The notes: generated from the sequence alone by a model not told the origin. A stretch of 64,000 bases of DNA from Natronococcus sp. A-GB1 (GCF_029688845.1 NZ_JARUKW010000005.1:62001-126000); one strand, 5' to 3'; counted from the first letter of the stretch, positions 42,705 through 52,037 are shown. A program made the numbers and translations.

Positions 42705-42938
42705 ATGAGCACCGCAACGGCTACCGACCTCACGAGCAAACAGCGCCGGATCCTCCAGTACTTCCGGGAGCACGCGGCGACGAAGACGTACTTCAAGTCG
42801 CGACTCATCGCCCAGGAGCTGGGGATGACGGCCAAGGAGGTCGGATCGAACATCACCGCGCTCCAGGAGAGCGACTCCGGCGTCGAGATCGAGAAGTGGG
42901 GCTACTCCTCGAGTACGACCTGGAAGGTCAGCCTGTAG
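42705..42938 (+). CDS. small haloarchaeal HTH protein (DUF7123-like)
   Basis: 77 residues almost entirely one winged-helix-like unit: TSKQRRILQYFREHAATKTYFKSRLIAQELGMTAKEVGSNITALQE, then a beta wing ending WGYSSSTTWKVSL. I know it as the DUF7123 family. The ATG at 42705 is preferred to an earlier GTG. It probably binds DNA, with an unknown target. Confidence 0.72.
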   Translation: MSTATATDLTSKQRRILQYFREHAATKTYFKSRLIAQELGMTAKEVGSNITALQESDSGVEIEKWGYSSSTTWKVSL

Positions 42939-43003
42939 CGCTTCGAGACGAGGCGGCTGCTAATGCGTTCTATCCTGTAAACAGTCCCCGTCGAGTCGAC
43001 TCC

Positions 43004-43621
43004 CTACCCCTCGTAGGCGACGAACTGGTCGGCGTTGCGCGCGAGTCGACGTGCCCGGTCGCCGAAGGAGTCGGCGTGGCGAACGACAAGAACGAGCACG
43101 GTCTCGGGCCGTTCGACCGCGTACCCGTCCTCGCGAGAGAGCAGTCCGGCCTCCTCGAGTTCGCCGGCGTACTTGCTCACCGTCGGCGCCGAGACCTCGA
43201 GGGCGTCCGCCAGGTCGCCGGCCGTCGAGTCCGACGACAGCAGCAGTTCGATCAGCATTCCCCGCGGGGTGTCCCGGCGGAGATACCCCAGCGTGCGTTT
43301 CTCGAACTCGTCGAACCGATCGGCGGGGACGAACCGCTTGTAGTCGCCGTCACGGTAGCGCTCGATGGCGCCTTGCTCCTCGAGCTGCCGGAGGTGGTGT
43401 TGAGTCTCGCCGGTACCGAGCTGCAGATCGTCACGGATCTTCGAGAAGTGCGCGCCGGGCGTCGTTGAGAGATATCCCGAGATCGCGTCGCGAGCGTCGC
43501 TCTCTCCGGTGTCGGCGCTCGCGGTTTCCGAGAGGCCCGCCACCGGTGCGGTGGCACCGAGTGCGGCGAACCGACGCAGGGTCGAGCGTTTGTCGTCGTC
43601 GACCCCTTCGGACGATGTCAT
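43004..43621 (-). CDS. membrane-anchored transcriptional regulator with two winged helices
   Basis: 205 residues. A charged start and weak hydrophobic segment (FAALGATAPVAGLSETAS) are followed by two winged-helix units: GAHFSKIRDDLQLGTGETQHHLRQLEEQGAIERYRDGDYKRF and TPRGMLIELLLSSDSTAGDLADALEVSAPTVSKYAGELEEAGLL. This double-wHTH layout is common in haloarchaeal regulators. The ATG at 43621 is chosen over an upstream start. No effector domain is visible. Confidence 0.75.
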   Translation of the reverse strand: MTSSEGVDDDKRSTLRRFAALGATAPVAGLSETASADTGESDARDAISGYLSTTPGAHFSKIRDDLQLGTGETQHHLRQLEEQGAIERYRDGDYKRFVPADRFDEFEKRTLGYLRRDTPRGMLIELLLSSDSTAGDLADALEVSAPTVSKYAGELEEAGLLSREDGYAVERPETVLVLVVRHADSFGDRARRLARNADQFVAYEG

Positions 43622-43702
43622 GACTTCTACAGTCAGCAATGTGACCCGCGGTAAAACAGGTTTCGCTCCGTCTCGGATCCCAAGATCAGCGGTGAAACGG
43701 CC

Positions 43703-44794
43703 TCAGTCGGTACTCTGGGAGGGATCTGTCGTGTCGTCCCCTGCAGGCGACGGCTCCTCGTCGATCTCCTCGAACTCGATCGCCGAGTTCGCCTCGAGCT
43801 CCGCGTCGATCTCGCCGAGGATCTCGCTGATGTCGTCGAGGCCGATCAGCTCGCGGGTCTCCTCGTCGAACTCGAGGCTCTCGAGCTGGTCGCCGTCTTC
43901 CTTGACGTCGCTGCCCGAGAGGTGTTTGCCGTAGCGCCCGACCATCGAGGTCAGCTCCTGTGGCATGACGAAGGTGGTCGACTCGCTCTGACCGATGTTC
44001 TCGAGCGTCTCCAGTCCCTGATCAATGATGGCGCGTTCGCCCATCGACTCGGCCGAGCGCGCCCGGAGGACCGTCGAGATGGCGTCACCCTGGGCCTCGA
44101 GGATCTGGCTCTGCTTCTGGCCCTGTGCGCGGATGATCTCGCTCTGCTTGTCACCTTCCGCCTTCTCGACGGCGCTGCGGCGTTCACCCTGGGCCTCGAG
44201 GATCATGGCGCGGCGCTTCCGTTCCGCGGAGGTCTGTTTCTCCATCGACTGCTGGACGTCCTGCGAGGGGTTTACCTCCCGAACTTCGACCGACTCGATC
44301 CGGATGCCCCACTCGTCGGTGGGCTCGTCGAGCTCCTGGCGGATCCTTGCGTTGATCTCCTGGCGCTTGTTCAGCGTGTCGTCGAGCTCCATATCGCCGA
44401 TGACGGCACGCAGGGTCGTCTGAGCGAGATTTGAGACGGCCTTCTTGTAGTCGTCGACCTCGAGAAACGCCCGCTTGACGTTCATCACGCGCATGTAGAT
44501 GACGGCGTCGGCCGTCACGGGCGAGTTGTCCCGCGTGATCGCCTCCTGGCGTGGGACGTCGACCGTCTGGGTCCGCATGTCGAACCGATAGGTGTTCGAG
44601 ACGAACGGCGGAACGACGTTGATCCCGGGCTCGAGCAGCTTGCGGTACTCGCCGAGGACGGTCAGCGTTTTCTTCTCGTAGGCGTCGACGATGACGATAC
44701 TGCTCCGGAGGACGATCGGAACGAGCACCAACACCAACAGTCCGATCGCCAGTCCGGCGACGGTCGTCACGAAAAGCGGCGTGAACAAGGACAT
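43703..44794 (-). CDS. SPFH/Band 7 (stomatin-like) protein, copy 2
   Basis: 363 residues. One N-terminal membrane segment, then the SPFH domain (VDAYEKKTLTVLGEYRKLLEPGINVVPPFVSNTYRFDMRTQTVDVPRQE, DTLNKRQEINARIRQELDE) and a coiled coil of KAEGDKQSEIIRAQGQ type. An acidic tail of about 70 residues follows. It is a near-duplicate of the gene at 44915, including a 173-bp stretch identical at DNA level (43833-44005). Such proteins form membrane scaffolds with NfeD partners. Confidence 0.9.
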   Translation of the reverse strand: MSLFTPLFVTTVAGLAIGLLVLVLVPIVLRSSIVIVDAYEKKTLTVLGEYRKLLEPGINVVPPFVSNTYRFDMRTQTVDVPRQEAITRDNSPVTADAVIYMRVMNVKRAFLEVDDYKKAVSNLAQTTLRAVIGDMELDDTLNKRQEINARIRQELDEPTDEWGIRIESVEVREVNPSQDVQQSMEKQTSAERKRRAMILEAQGERRSAVEKAEGDKQSEIIRAQGQKQSQILEAQGDAISTVLRARSAESMGERAIIDQGLETLENIGQSESTTFVMPQELTSMVGRYGKHLSGSDVKEDGDQLESLEFDEETRELIGLDDISEILGEIDAELEANSAIEFEEIDEEPSPAGDDTTDPSQSTD

Positions 44795-44811
44795 GCTTCT
44801 ACGACGAACTC

Positions 44812-44828
44812 AACACTTCAAAAGTGTT
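44812..44828 (-). promoter_or_regulatory. short palindrome in the SPFH copy 2 promoter
   Basis: AACACTT and AAGTGTT (44812-44818 and 44822-44828) flank a 3-base spacer, 18 bp ahead of the ATG at 44794. TATA-like DNA (tttatcagtatatt on the minus strand) lies just upstream. A dyad at this spot could be an operator or the core of a start-site element. Confidence 0.35.
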
Positions 44829-44914
44829 TCTAATATACTGATAAATTTGGGACGGAGCCGACGCGAAGGGGGTCGTCACACCGAACCGTAAAAACCGCCG
44901 TCTCGGACGGAGCG

Positions 44915-46120
44915 CTAGTTGTCCGCGCTCGAGTCGTCAACCGGCGGTTCGGCGTCGTCGGGGTCGGCATCGTCGGTCGCGGGTTCGGTCGTTCCACCGT
45001 CGGTCTGCTGGAACTCCTGGTCCATCTCCTCGATGACCTCGTCGGGGTCGGTGATCTCGGCGGGGTCCTCGCCCTCCTTGATCGCCTGGGCCTCCTGTTC
45101 CATCGCCTCGACGTCCATCTCGGCCTCCTGGTCGATCTCGCCGATGATCTCGGCGATATCGTCGAGGCCGATCAGCTCGCGGGTCTCCTCGTCGAACTCG
45201 AGGCTCTCGAGCTGGTCGCCGTCTTCCTTGACGTCGCTGCCCGAGAGGTGTTTGCCGTAGCGCCCGACCATCGAGGTCAGCTCCTGTGGCATGACGAAGG
45301 TGGTCGACTCGCTCTGACCGATGTTCTCGAGGGCGTCCATTCCCTTGTCGATGACCGCACGCTCGCCCATCGACTCGGCCGAGCGGGCACGGAGAACCGT
45401 CGAGATCGAGTCACCCTGCGCTTCCAGGATCTGGCTCTGCTTCTCACCCTGTGCGCGGATGATCTCACTCTGCTTGTCACCTTCCGCCTTCTCGACGGCG
45501 CTGCGGCGTTCACCTTGGGCCTCGAGGATCATGGCGCGGCGTTTCCGTTCGGCGGAGGTCTGTTGCTCCATGGCGCGCTGGACGTCCTTCGAGGGGTTCA
45601 CTTCTCGAACTTCGACGCTCTCCACCCGAATACCCCACTCGTCGGTGGGTTCGTCGAGCTCCTGGCGGATCTTCGCGTTGATCTCCTGGCGTTTGTTCAA
45701 CGTGTCGTCGAGCTCCATGTCGCCCAGCACGGCCCGCAGGGTCGTCTGGGCGAGGTTCGAGACGGCCTTCTTGTAGTCGTCGACCTCGAGGAAGGCCTTC
45801 TTCGCGTCCATCACCTTGATGTAGACGACGGCGTCGGCGGTCACGGGCGAGTTGTCCCGCGTGATCGCCTCCTGGCGCGGGACGTCCAGGGTCTGGGTTC
45901 GCATGTCGAACCGATAGGTGTTCGAGACGAACGGCGGGACCCAGTTGATCCCGGGCTCGAGCAGCTTGCGGTACTCGCCGAAGACGGTCAGAGCGCGTTT
46001 CTCGTAGGCGTCGACGATCTCGATCGCGCTCAGTAGCGCGGCGACGACGACGACGAGAACCAGCGCACCTAGAAACAGCAGTGCACCGCCGGTTTGCATG
46101 GGGAGTAATTCGATCGCCAT
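44915..46120 (-). CDS. SPFH/Band 7 (stomatin-like) protein, copy 1
   Basis: 401 residues. One membrane helix (LLFLGALVLVVVVAALLSAIEIVDAYEK), the SPFH domain (about 35-210), coiled coil (AERKRRAMILEAQGERRSAVEKAEGDKQSEII) and an acidic tail with many Glu/Asp (about 300-401). It sits 58 bp downstream of nfeD on the same strand, the classic stomatin-NfeD pair. It is homologous to copy 2 almost throughout and differs mainly in the tail. Confidence 0.9.
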   Translation of the reverse strand: MAIELLPMQTGGALLFLGALVLVVVVAALLSAIEIVDAYEKRALTVFGEYRKLLEPGINWVPPFVSNTYRFDMRTQTLDVPRQEAITRDNSPVTADAVVYIKVMDAKKAFLEVDDYKKAVSNLAQTTLRAVLGDMELDDTLNKRQEINAKIRQELDEPTDEWGIRVESVEVREVNPSKDVQRAMEQQTSAERKRRAMILEAQGERRSAVEKAEGDKQSEIIRAQGEKQSQILEAQGDSISTVLRARSAESMGERAVIDKGMDALENIGQSESTTFVMPQELTSMVGRYGKHLSGSDVKEDGDQLESLEFDEETRELIGLDDIAEIIGEIDQEAEMDVEAMEQEAQAIKEGEDPAEITDPDEVIEEMDQEFQQTDGGTTEPATDDADPDDAEPPVDDSSADN

Positions 46121-46178
46121 ACGTCGATCTTACGGCGGTGAGGGGAAAAACGTTCCCCTGGTCAACATATCCCGTCGG

Positions 46179-46781
46179 TCAGTCGGATTTCTCGGTCTCG
46201 GGTTCGCGGATCGAGTCGTCGGCGTTCGATTCCGTGGCTCCGGTCTCGTCGACCGTCGGCTCCTCGGCGTCCGAGGAGTCGCGGGCGAGCGCCCGGTCGA
46301 TCTCGTCCTCGCCGATCGAGCCCAGCGACTCGACCGTCAGCACGTTTCCGCCGCCGGGATCGAGGACGATGATCTCCTCACCTTCCTCGATGGTGCCACT
46401 CGAGGTCCGGGCGCTGTAGTAGGGGGCGAACCCACCCTGCTCGAGTTTGACCTCGCCGCCGCGGTTGGTGACCGTCTCGGTGACGTAGCCGGTGGTTCCG
46501 GCCAGCGACTCCGAGTCCGAGGTCTGGGGGGTCCCCTTCCCGCCGTAGAAGTCGAACTCGCGGTAGACGTAGGTCGCCACGAGCCCGATCGCCAGTGTCA
46601 GCCCCGCTAGCACCAGCAGGTTCGCCGCCGGCGGGAACAGCATCCCGATGAGTCCCGCACCGACCAGGGCGATGCCGATGACGATCAGGTGGGCCCCCGG
46701 CGACAGCGCCTCGAGCCCCATCAACACGAGACCCGTCGCCAGCAACACGAGGGGGATATTCTCGAAGAGAACTTCGATCAT
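46179..46781 (-). CDS. NfeD-family membrane protein
   Basis: 200 residues. Four hydrophobic segments at about 8-75 (NIPLVLLATGLVLMGLEALSPG, HLIVIGIALVGAGLIGMLF, NLLVLAGLTLAIGLVATYVYREF) are followed by an OB-fold domain (SLAGTTGYVTETVTNRGGEV, EEGEEIIVLDPGGGNVLTVESLG) and an acidic tail. NfeD proteins associate with stomatins, and the SPFH gene lies just downstream. There is no ClpP-like protease domain, so it is the short NfeD form. Confidence 0.88.
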   Translation of the reverse strand: MIEVLFENIPLVLLATGLVLMGLEALSPGAHLIVIGIALVGAGLIGMLFPPAANLLVLAGLTLAIGLVATYVYREFDFYGGKGTPQTSDSESLAGTTGYVTETVTNRGGEVKLEQGGFAPYYSARTSSGTIEEGEEIIVLDPGGGNVLTVESLGSIGEDEIDRALARDSSDAEEPTVDETGATESNADDSIREPETEKSD

Positions 46782-46823
46782 GCCCGATGCTAAGGTCTCG
46801 CCGTGATTAAATGTTTAGTGGGC

Positions 46824-47174
46824 TCAGAACGGCAGCGAGACGACCCGGACGATCACGAGAAGCATCGCGATCGCACCCAGTACGACGAAGACCGCGTTCT
46901 CGAGGTCGGGATCGCCGCGTTCGATCGGCGTCGAACTCGGCTCGGGCGCGTAGGGGTCGTCCTCCTCGGTCTCCTCGCTCGCGTCTGCCTCGTCGGTATC
47001 GTAGCTGGAGAGGTCGATCGGGATTCGATCGCGATCACCGCTGCGGGCGGGCTCGACACCGGAGGTGTCCCGGACGTTCCGCACCGTTTCCCGTTCGTCG
47101 GTTGACCCCGTCATCGGCTGCTCCCGCGTCCCGTCGTCGCCCTCGCGTCGGTCGCCGGAGGCGTCGCCTGCCAT
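46824..47174 (-). CDS. tail-anchored acidic protein, unknown function
   Basis: 116 residues. Residues 1-90 are polar and acidic without pattern. The last 25 (LENAVFVVLGAIAMLLVIVRVVSLPF) are one hydrophobic helix, so the protein is probably tail-anchored. No family is recognised. It lies 45 bp after pyk on the same strand and 42 bp before nfeD. Confidence 0.55.
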   Translation of the reverse strand: MAGDASGDRREGDDGTREQPMTGSTDERETVRNVRDTSGVEPARSGDRDRIPIDLSSYDTDEADASEETEEDDPYAPEPSSTPIERGDPDLENAVFVVLGAIAMLLVIVRVVSLPF

Positions 47175-47219
47175 ACCTCGAGGTTAGAGCGCCGCGGTCA
47201 AAAACCCGCGGTCCTCGAC

Positions 47220-48980
47220 TCAGTTTCGCTCGGTTCGGTCGCCGATGTCGCCGCCGTAGACGACGCCGCGCTCGGCGTCGAGCGTCACCATCGATCCGTC
47301 CTCGAGTTCGTCGACGTCGGCGCCGCTGATCATCGGCACGTCGATCTCGCGGGCGACGAGGGCGGGGTAGCCCGTCATTCCCCGCTGTGCGTTGACGATC
47401 CCGCCGATCCGCTCGAGGTTGCCCTCGAACTCGTCGTCGAACGCCGCTCCGAGTGCGACGATTGCGCCGTCGGGAATTTCCGAGAGGTCGCCATCTCGAA
47501 GCCGAACCACGGGGCCGGTCGTCCGTCCCTCGACGACGACCCGTCCCGTCGTCAGCGCGTCCGCGGCGACGTGGACCTTCATCATGTTCGTCGTGTTCGC
47601 CCCCTCGAGTTCGGTCATCATGCCACAGAGGACGACGACGGTGTCGCCGCTGTCGGCGACCCCCGCGTCGAGCGCCGCCTGGACCGCCTTCTCGACGACG
47701 GCGTCGGCGCCCTGGTCGGAAACCCGGGCGTACAGCGGCGTCACGCCCCACGAGAGGGCGAGTTGACGGCGGACTTCGTGGCTCTGGGTTGAGGCGACGA
47801 CGGGAACGCCGGGGCGGTACTTCGCCGTCTTCAGTGCCGTGTAGCCGGACTCGGTGGCAGCGACGATCGCCTCCGCGCCGATGTCCCGGGCCATGTAGCG
47901 CGCCGACCGGGCCAGCGCGTCCGTTCGGGCGTCCCCCGCGGTCGGGACGCGCTGCTCCAGGGTTTCGTCGTACTCCTCGGAGTCCTCGACCTGACGGACG
48001 ATGCTGTCCATGGCGTCGACGACTTCGGGAGGGTGGTCGCCGATCGCCGTCTCCGCCGACAGCATCACCGCGTCGGTTCCGTCCAGCACGGCGTTGGCGA
48101 CGTCGGACGCCTCGGCGCGGGTCGGTCGCCGGGCGTGGACCATCGAGTCGAGCATCTCCGTCGCCGTGATCACCGGCGAGCCCGCGTTGTGACAGTTCCG
48201 AATGATCCGCTTCTGGATCATCGGGACGTCCTCCATCGGACACTCGACGCCCAGATCACCGCGGGCGACCATGATGCCGTAGGAGGCCTCGATGATCTCG
48301 TCTAAGTTCTCGACGGCGCCCGCCCGTTCGATCTTCGAGATGACCGGAATGTCCTCGGCGCCCAGTTCCTCGAGGACCTCGCTGACCTCGTAGACGTCCT
48401 CGGCGTCGCGGACGAAACTCGCCGCGACGAAGTCGACCTCCTTCTCGGCGCCGAGCTCGAGGTCCTTCCGGTCGGACTCGGTGACGATATTGAGGTCGAG
48501 GTCAACGCCGGGAACGTTGACGCCCTTTCGACCGCCGAGTTCGCCGCCGGTGTCGACGCGGGCCCGGACCGCGTCGCCGGATCGCTCGAGCACCGTCGTC
48601 TCGATCAGGCCGTCGTCGAGCAGGATGCGGTCGCCCGCCTCGACCTCCCGAATGGGAAGCGAGAGACCCACGCGCTCGGGGGAAGCCTCCTCGCTCTCGA
48701 CGAACTCGATCTCCGAACCCGTCTCGAGCGAGACGGTGTCGCCCTCCGGAAGCGGGGCCGTCCTGACCTCCGGTCCCTTCATGTCGAGCATGACCGCGAC
48801 CGGTTCGTCCCGCTGTTCGTCGACGGCGCGCACGCGGTCGATCAACGTTGCGCGATCCTCGAGGCTGCCGTGGCTCGCGTTCAGCCGAGCGACGGACATC
48901 CCGGCGTCGGCGAGTGCCGAAATCGTTCCCCGGTCGTCCGAGGCGGGTCCCAGGGTACAGACGATCTTCGCGTTTCTCAT
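47220..48980 (-). CDS. pyk: pyruvate kinase
   Basis: 586 residues. It converts PEP and ADP to pyruvate and ATP. The start MRNAKIVCTLGPAS is canonical; VPVISKIERAGAVENL holds the catalytic Lys, EASYGIMVARGDLGVE and ITATEMLDSMVHARRPTRAEASDVANAVLDGTDAVMLSAETAIG are signature blocks. Residues about 475-586 add the PEP-utiliser-like mobile domain of longer pyruvate kinases (GGIVNAQRGMTGYPALVAREIDVP), in which the usual phosphohistidine position is Tyr. The ATG at 48980 is preferred to one 9 codons upstream. Confidence 0.94.
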   Translation of the reverse strand: MRNAKIVCTLGPASDDRGTISALADAGMSVARLNASHGSLEDRATLIDRVRAVDEQRDEPVAVMLDMKGPEVRTAPLPEGDTVSLETGSEIEFVESEEASPERVGLSLPIREVEAGDRILLDDGLIETTVLERSGDAVRARVDTGGELGGRKGVNVPGVDLDLNIVTESDRKDLELGAEKEVDFVAASFVRDAEDVYEVSEVLEELGAEDIPVISKIERAGAVENLDEIIEASYGIMVARGDLGVECPMEDVPMIQKRIIRNCHNAGSPVITATEMLDSMVHARRPTRAEASDVANAVLDGTDAVMLSAETAIGDHPPEVVDAMDSIVRQVEDSEEYDETLEQRVPTAGDARTDALARSARYMARDIGAEAIVAATESGYTALKTAKYRPGVPVVASTQSHEVRRQLALSWGVTPLYARVSDQGADAVVEKAVQAALDAGVADSGDTVVVLCGMMTELEGANTTNMMKVHVAADALTTGRVVVEGRTTGPVVRLRDGDLSEIPDGAIVALGAAFDDEFEGNLERIGGIVNAQRGMTGYPALVAREIDVPMISGADVDELEDGSMVTLDAERGVVYGGDIGDRTERN

Positions 48981-49098
48981 GTCCCCTGATAGCGCGAGCA
49001 CCGTCAAAAAGCTGCGTGGTTTACTCGGTCACGAGTTCCTTCCAGACCCATCATGTGCCACGGGAACGGTTTTCCGACGTTCGTGCCTCTCTTCGTAT

Positions 49099-49386
49099 AT
49101 GCCAACGTTCGCGTCCGTCGTGGAGCTTGCCGACCGGGACGTCCAGAACATGCAAGAGCTCGCATCGATCTGGGGCGAGATCCGAACGGAGTTCGAGGAA
49201 CACGACACCACGCTCGAGGACTCCTACGCGATGCTCGGCGAGCACGACTTTCTCGTCATCTTCGAGGCCCCGGACCAGGACTCGGCGTACAAGGCCGCAC
49301 TGACACTGCACCGCCACGGGCTGGACGCCCAGACGATGGCGCTGAAGGATACCGACGAGTTCGCCGACCTCGTCGACGAGGTCTGA
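49099..49386 (+). CDS. GYD-domain protein
   Basis: 95 residues of the GYD family: MPTFASVVELADRDVQNMQELASIWGEIRTEFEEHDTTLEDSYAMLGEHDFLVIFEAPDQDSAYKAALTLHRHGLD is divided over a ferredoxin-like fold of two beta-alpha-beta units, with the GEHD turn typical of the family. The function is unknown. It is divergent from pyk and just left of repeat copy B. Confidence 0.78.
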   Translation: MPTFASVVELADRDVQNMQELASIWGEIRTEFEEHDTTLEDSYAMLGEHDFLVIFEAPDQDSAYKAALTLHRHGLDAQTMALKDTDEFADLVDEV

Positions 49387-49527
49387 CTCGGAGCGGTTCT
49401 CCCGGTACTCGGGAGGACGCGTCCTTACGGTTTCGCACTGACACTGACACTACAGCGTGCGTTCTTGCCTTCCTTCCAGTTTCGGGTCGAATCCGATCGA
49501 CTCCCGAGTATCGCTACTCGAGAAGAT

Positions 49528-49825
49528 GACGCGTTCCGCACAGGTGAACGACGTATCAGCTCGGTCGGACCATCCCTCCGACAGTGGCGCGCGCTGTCGA
49601 CCGACCGAACGTCAGTGAGGACGTCGACGACACTGTGCGAGGGATGAGCGAACGACCGAAGGGAGTGAGCGAGTCGGCTGGGGAGGGCGTGGCGATCCCC
49701 TGTGTTCGTGCCAGCAGGACTGCTATCGTCGTCACTACCTCGAAAGCCCCTGGCCCCTTTCAGTCCCACCCGGCAGTGGTTGGTTGAGGCTGCAGATACA
49801 ATGCCGGACGGTCCATACGCACGTT
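49528..49825 (+). repeat. structured non-coding repeat, copy B (short form)
   Basis: 298 bp, same order of blocks as copies A and C. A hairpin with loop GTCA and a GA/GA step is at 49596-49628; the 33-base hairpin at 49643-49675 has steps GAT/GTC, GA/GA, GC/GC, GA/GA, AC/GT, GA/GA, CC/GG around loop GAA. GAAAGCCCC and CCCCTTTC follow, then a CCAC/GTGG hairpin. It fills the 508-bp gap between the GYD and metG genes. It contains no convincing gene. Confidence 0.75.
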
Positions 49826-49894
49826 CTTTGTAACGGCTCCCTCCAAACCGCCCCTCCGGAACGCCTCCGACTCGAGCAAATACCGTGAGAACGA

Positions 49895-51997
49895 CTACCG
49901 AACCTTCTCGCCGACCTCGGCGTCGCCGTGGGTCGTCAGCAAGTCGGCCTGTTCGCCCGCGGCGAGGACCATTCCGTTCGACTCGACGCCGAACAGCTCG
50001 GCGGGCTCCATGTTCGCCAGCAGGATGCACTTCTCACCGGGGAGTTCCTCGAGGTCGTGGAGCTGCTTGATCCCCGCGACGACCTGGCGGGTCTCGAAGC
50101 CGATGTCGACCTCGAGTTTGGCGAGGTCGTCGGCGCCCTCGATCCCCTCGGCCGTCTCGATGCGGCCGACGCGGATGTCGACGTCCTGGAACTCCTCGAA
50201 GCCGATGCGGTCCTCGAGCAGGGGCTCGAGGTCACTCGTCTCCTCGTCTCCGTCTGCCATGTCTGCGGTTTCGTCCTCGTCGGTGTCGTCGCTTTCGGTT
50301 TCCTCGTCTCCCGCGGCAGCAACGCGCTCCTCGAGTTTCTCGTTCAGTTCGTCGACACGGTCGTCCTCGATCTTCTCGAACAGCTCGCCGGGCTCCGCGA
50401 AGTTTCGAGGTGGCGCCTCGAGGGCGGCCTCGAGACCGGCGTCCGCGATCTCGCCCTCCTCGCCGATCTGGTCCCACAGCAGCTGGGATTTGTTGGGCGT
50501 GATCGGCTCGAGCAGGACGGCGATGGCCTTGGCGATCTGGACGCAGTCGCGGATGACCTGCTGAGCGCGCTCGGGATCGTCGTCGGTGAGATTCCAGGGC
50601 TCGTTGCGCTGGATGTACTCGTTGCCGAACTGCGCCAGGCGAGTCGCTGCCTGGCCGATGCCTCGCAGCGAGTAGTCGTTGACGGCCTCGCGGACCTCGC
50701 CGATCGCGCCCTCGATTCGCTCTTCGACCTCTTCGGAGACGTCCGCGTCCGGAGTGCCCTCGAAGTTCCGGTAGGCGAACAGCAGCGAGCGGTACCAGAA
50801 GTTGCCGACCGTTCCCACTAACTCGCCGTTGACCTTCTCCTGGAAGGCGTCCCAGGAGAAGTCGACGTCCTGCTGGAGGCCGCCGGTAGTCGTCAGGTAG
50901 TACCGCAGCAGGTCGGGATGGAAGCCCTCCTCTAAGTACTCCTCGGCCCAGATCGCCCGGTTACGGCTCGTCGAGAGCCCCTTCCCGTTGATCGTGATGA
51001 AGCCGGTTGCCGCGACGGCTCGCGGGGCGTTGTAGCCGGCGCCCTCGAGCATCGCGGGCCAGAAGATCGTGTGGTGCTGGATGATGTCCCGGCCGATGAC
51101 GTGAACGATCTCCCCGTCGTCTTTCCAGACGCGCTCCCAGTCGTACTCGTCGGTGCCGACGCGCTCGCTGTACTGCTTCGTCGAAGCGATGTACTCGACT
51201 GGGGCGTCGACCCAGACGTAGAGGACGATATCCTCTTCCTCGGATCCGGGATAGTCGATCCCCCACTCCATGTCCCGCGTGAGACACCAGTCCTGGAGCC
51301 CCTCTTCGATCCACTGGCGGGGCTGGTTACGGGCGTTCGAGGTCCCCTCGAGGCCGTCCAGGAACTCGGTGAGGTAGTCCGAAAACTCCGAGACGCGGAA
51401 GAACTTGTGGCTCCGGTGGCGGTATTCGGCCGGGTTCCCTGTGATCGTACTTTTCGGATCCTCGACCTCGCCGGGCTCGAGGTGGCGCTGACAGCCCTCG
51501 TCGCACTCGTCGCCGCGGGCCTTCTCCCCGCAGTACGGACAGGTGCCCTGAACGTAGCGATCCGGCAGGTACTGGTCGGCGTCGGGGTCGTAGGCGACCT
51601 GGATCTCCCTCTCGTAGACGTAGCCCTCCTCGTCTAAGCTGCGGACGATCTCCTGGGTGAGTTCGGTGTTGGTCTCGTCGTGGGTGTGGCCGTAGTTGTC
51701 GAAGTCGACGTTGAACTTCGGGAACGTCTCCTCGTACTGCTCGTGCCAGTCCAGCGCGAACTCCGCGGGATCGACGCCCTCCTGTTCGGCGTTGACCGCA
51801 ACCGGGGTACCGTGCATGTCCGAGCCGGAGACGTAGGCCGTCTCCTGGCCCAGCGTCTCGAGGGCGCGGTTGAAGGCGTCTGCGCCGATATACCCGCGGA
51901 GGTGACCGATGTGGAGGTCGCCGTTGGCGTACGGCAACCCGCAGGTCACGATCGCGGGACTATCAGTTGGAAACTCGTCGGTGCTCATACTCGCCAT
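49895..51997 (-). CDS. metG: methionyl-tRNA synthetase
   Basis: 700 residues. The class I HIGH motif is in GDLHIGHLRGYI near residue 27, the zinc knuckle is CPYCGEKARGDECDEGC, and the KMSKS site reads KGLSTSR. The anticodon-binding helical bundle follows (about 400-545). After an acidic linker (about 560-600) comes a C-terminal EMAP/tRNA-binding domain (DIRVGRIETAEG, QVVAGIKQLH, GEKCILLANMEPAELFGVESNGMVLA). The start at 51997 or the ATG at 51988 are both possible. Confidence 0.96.
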   Translation of the reverse strand: MASMSTDEFPTDSPAIVTCGLPYANGDLHIGHLRGYIGADAFNRALETLGQETAYVSGSDMHGTPVAVNAEQEGVDPAEFALDWHEQYEETFPKFNVDFDNYGHTHDETNTELTQEIVRSLDEEGYVYEREIQVAYDPDADQYLPDRYVQGTCPYCGEKARGDECDEGCQRHLEPGEVEDPKSTITGNPAEYRHRSHKFFRVSEFSDYLTEFLDGLEGTSNARNQPRQWIEEGLQDWCLTRDMEWGIDYPGSEEEDIVLYVWVDAPVEYIASTKQYSERVGTDEYDWERVWKDDGEIVHVIGRDIIQHHTIFWPAMLEGAGYNAPRAVAATGFITINGKGLSTSRNRAIWAEEYLEEGFHPDLLRYYLTTTGGLQQDVDFSWDAFQEKVNGELVGTVGNFWYRSLLFAYRNFEGTPDADVSEEVEERIEGAIGEVREAVNDYSLRGIGQAATRLAQFGNEYIQRNEPWNLTDDDPERAQQVIRDCVQIAKAIAVLLEPITPNKSQLLWDQIGEEGEIADAGLEAALEAPPRNFAEPGELFEKIEDDRVDELNEKLEERVAAAGDEETESDDTDEDETADMADGDEETSDLEPLLEDRIGFEEFQDVDIRVGRIETAEGIEGADDLAKLEVDIGFETRQVVAGIKQLHDLEELPGEKCILLANMEPAELFGVESNGMVLAAGEQADLLTTHGDAEVGEKVR

Positions 51998-52037
51998 GAG
52001 TCGGTGCCGGGCGTAAAAGCCGCCGGTTTCCGCTCGG

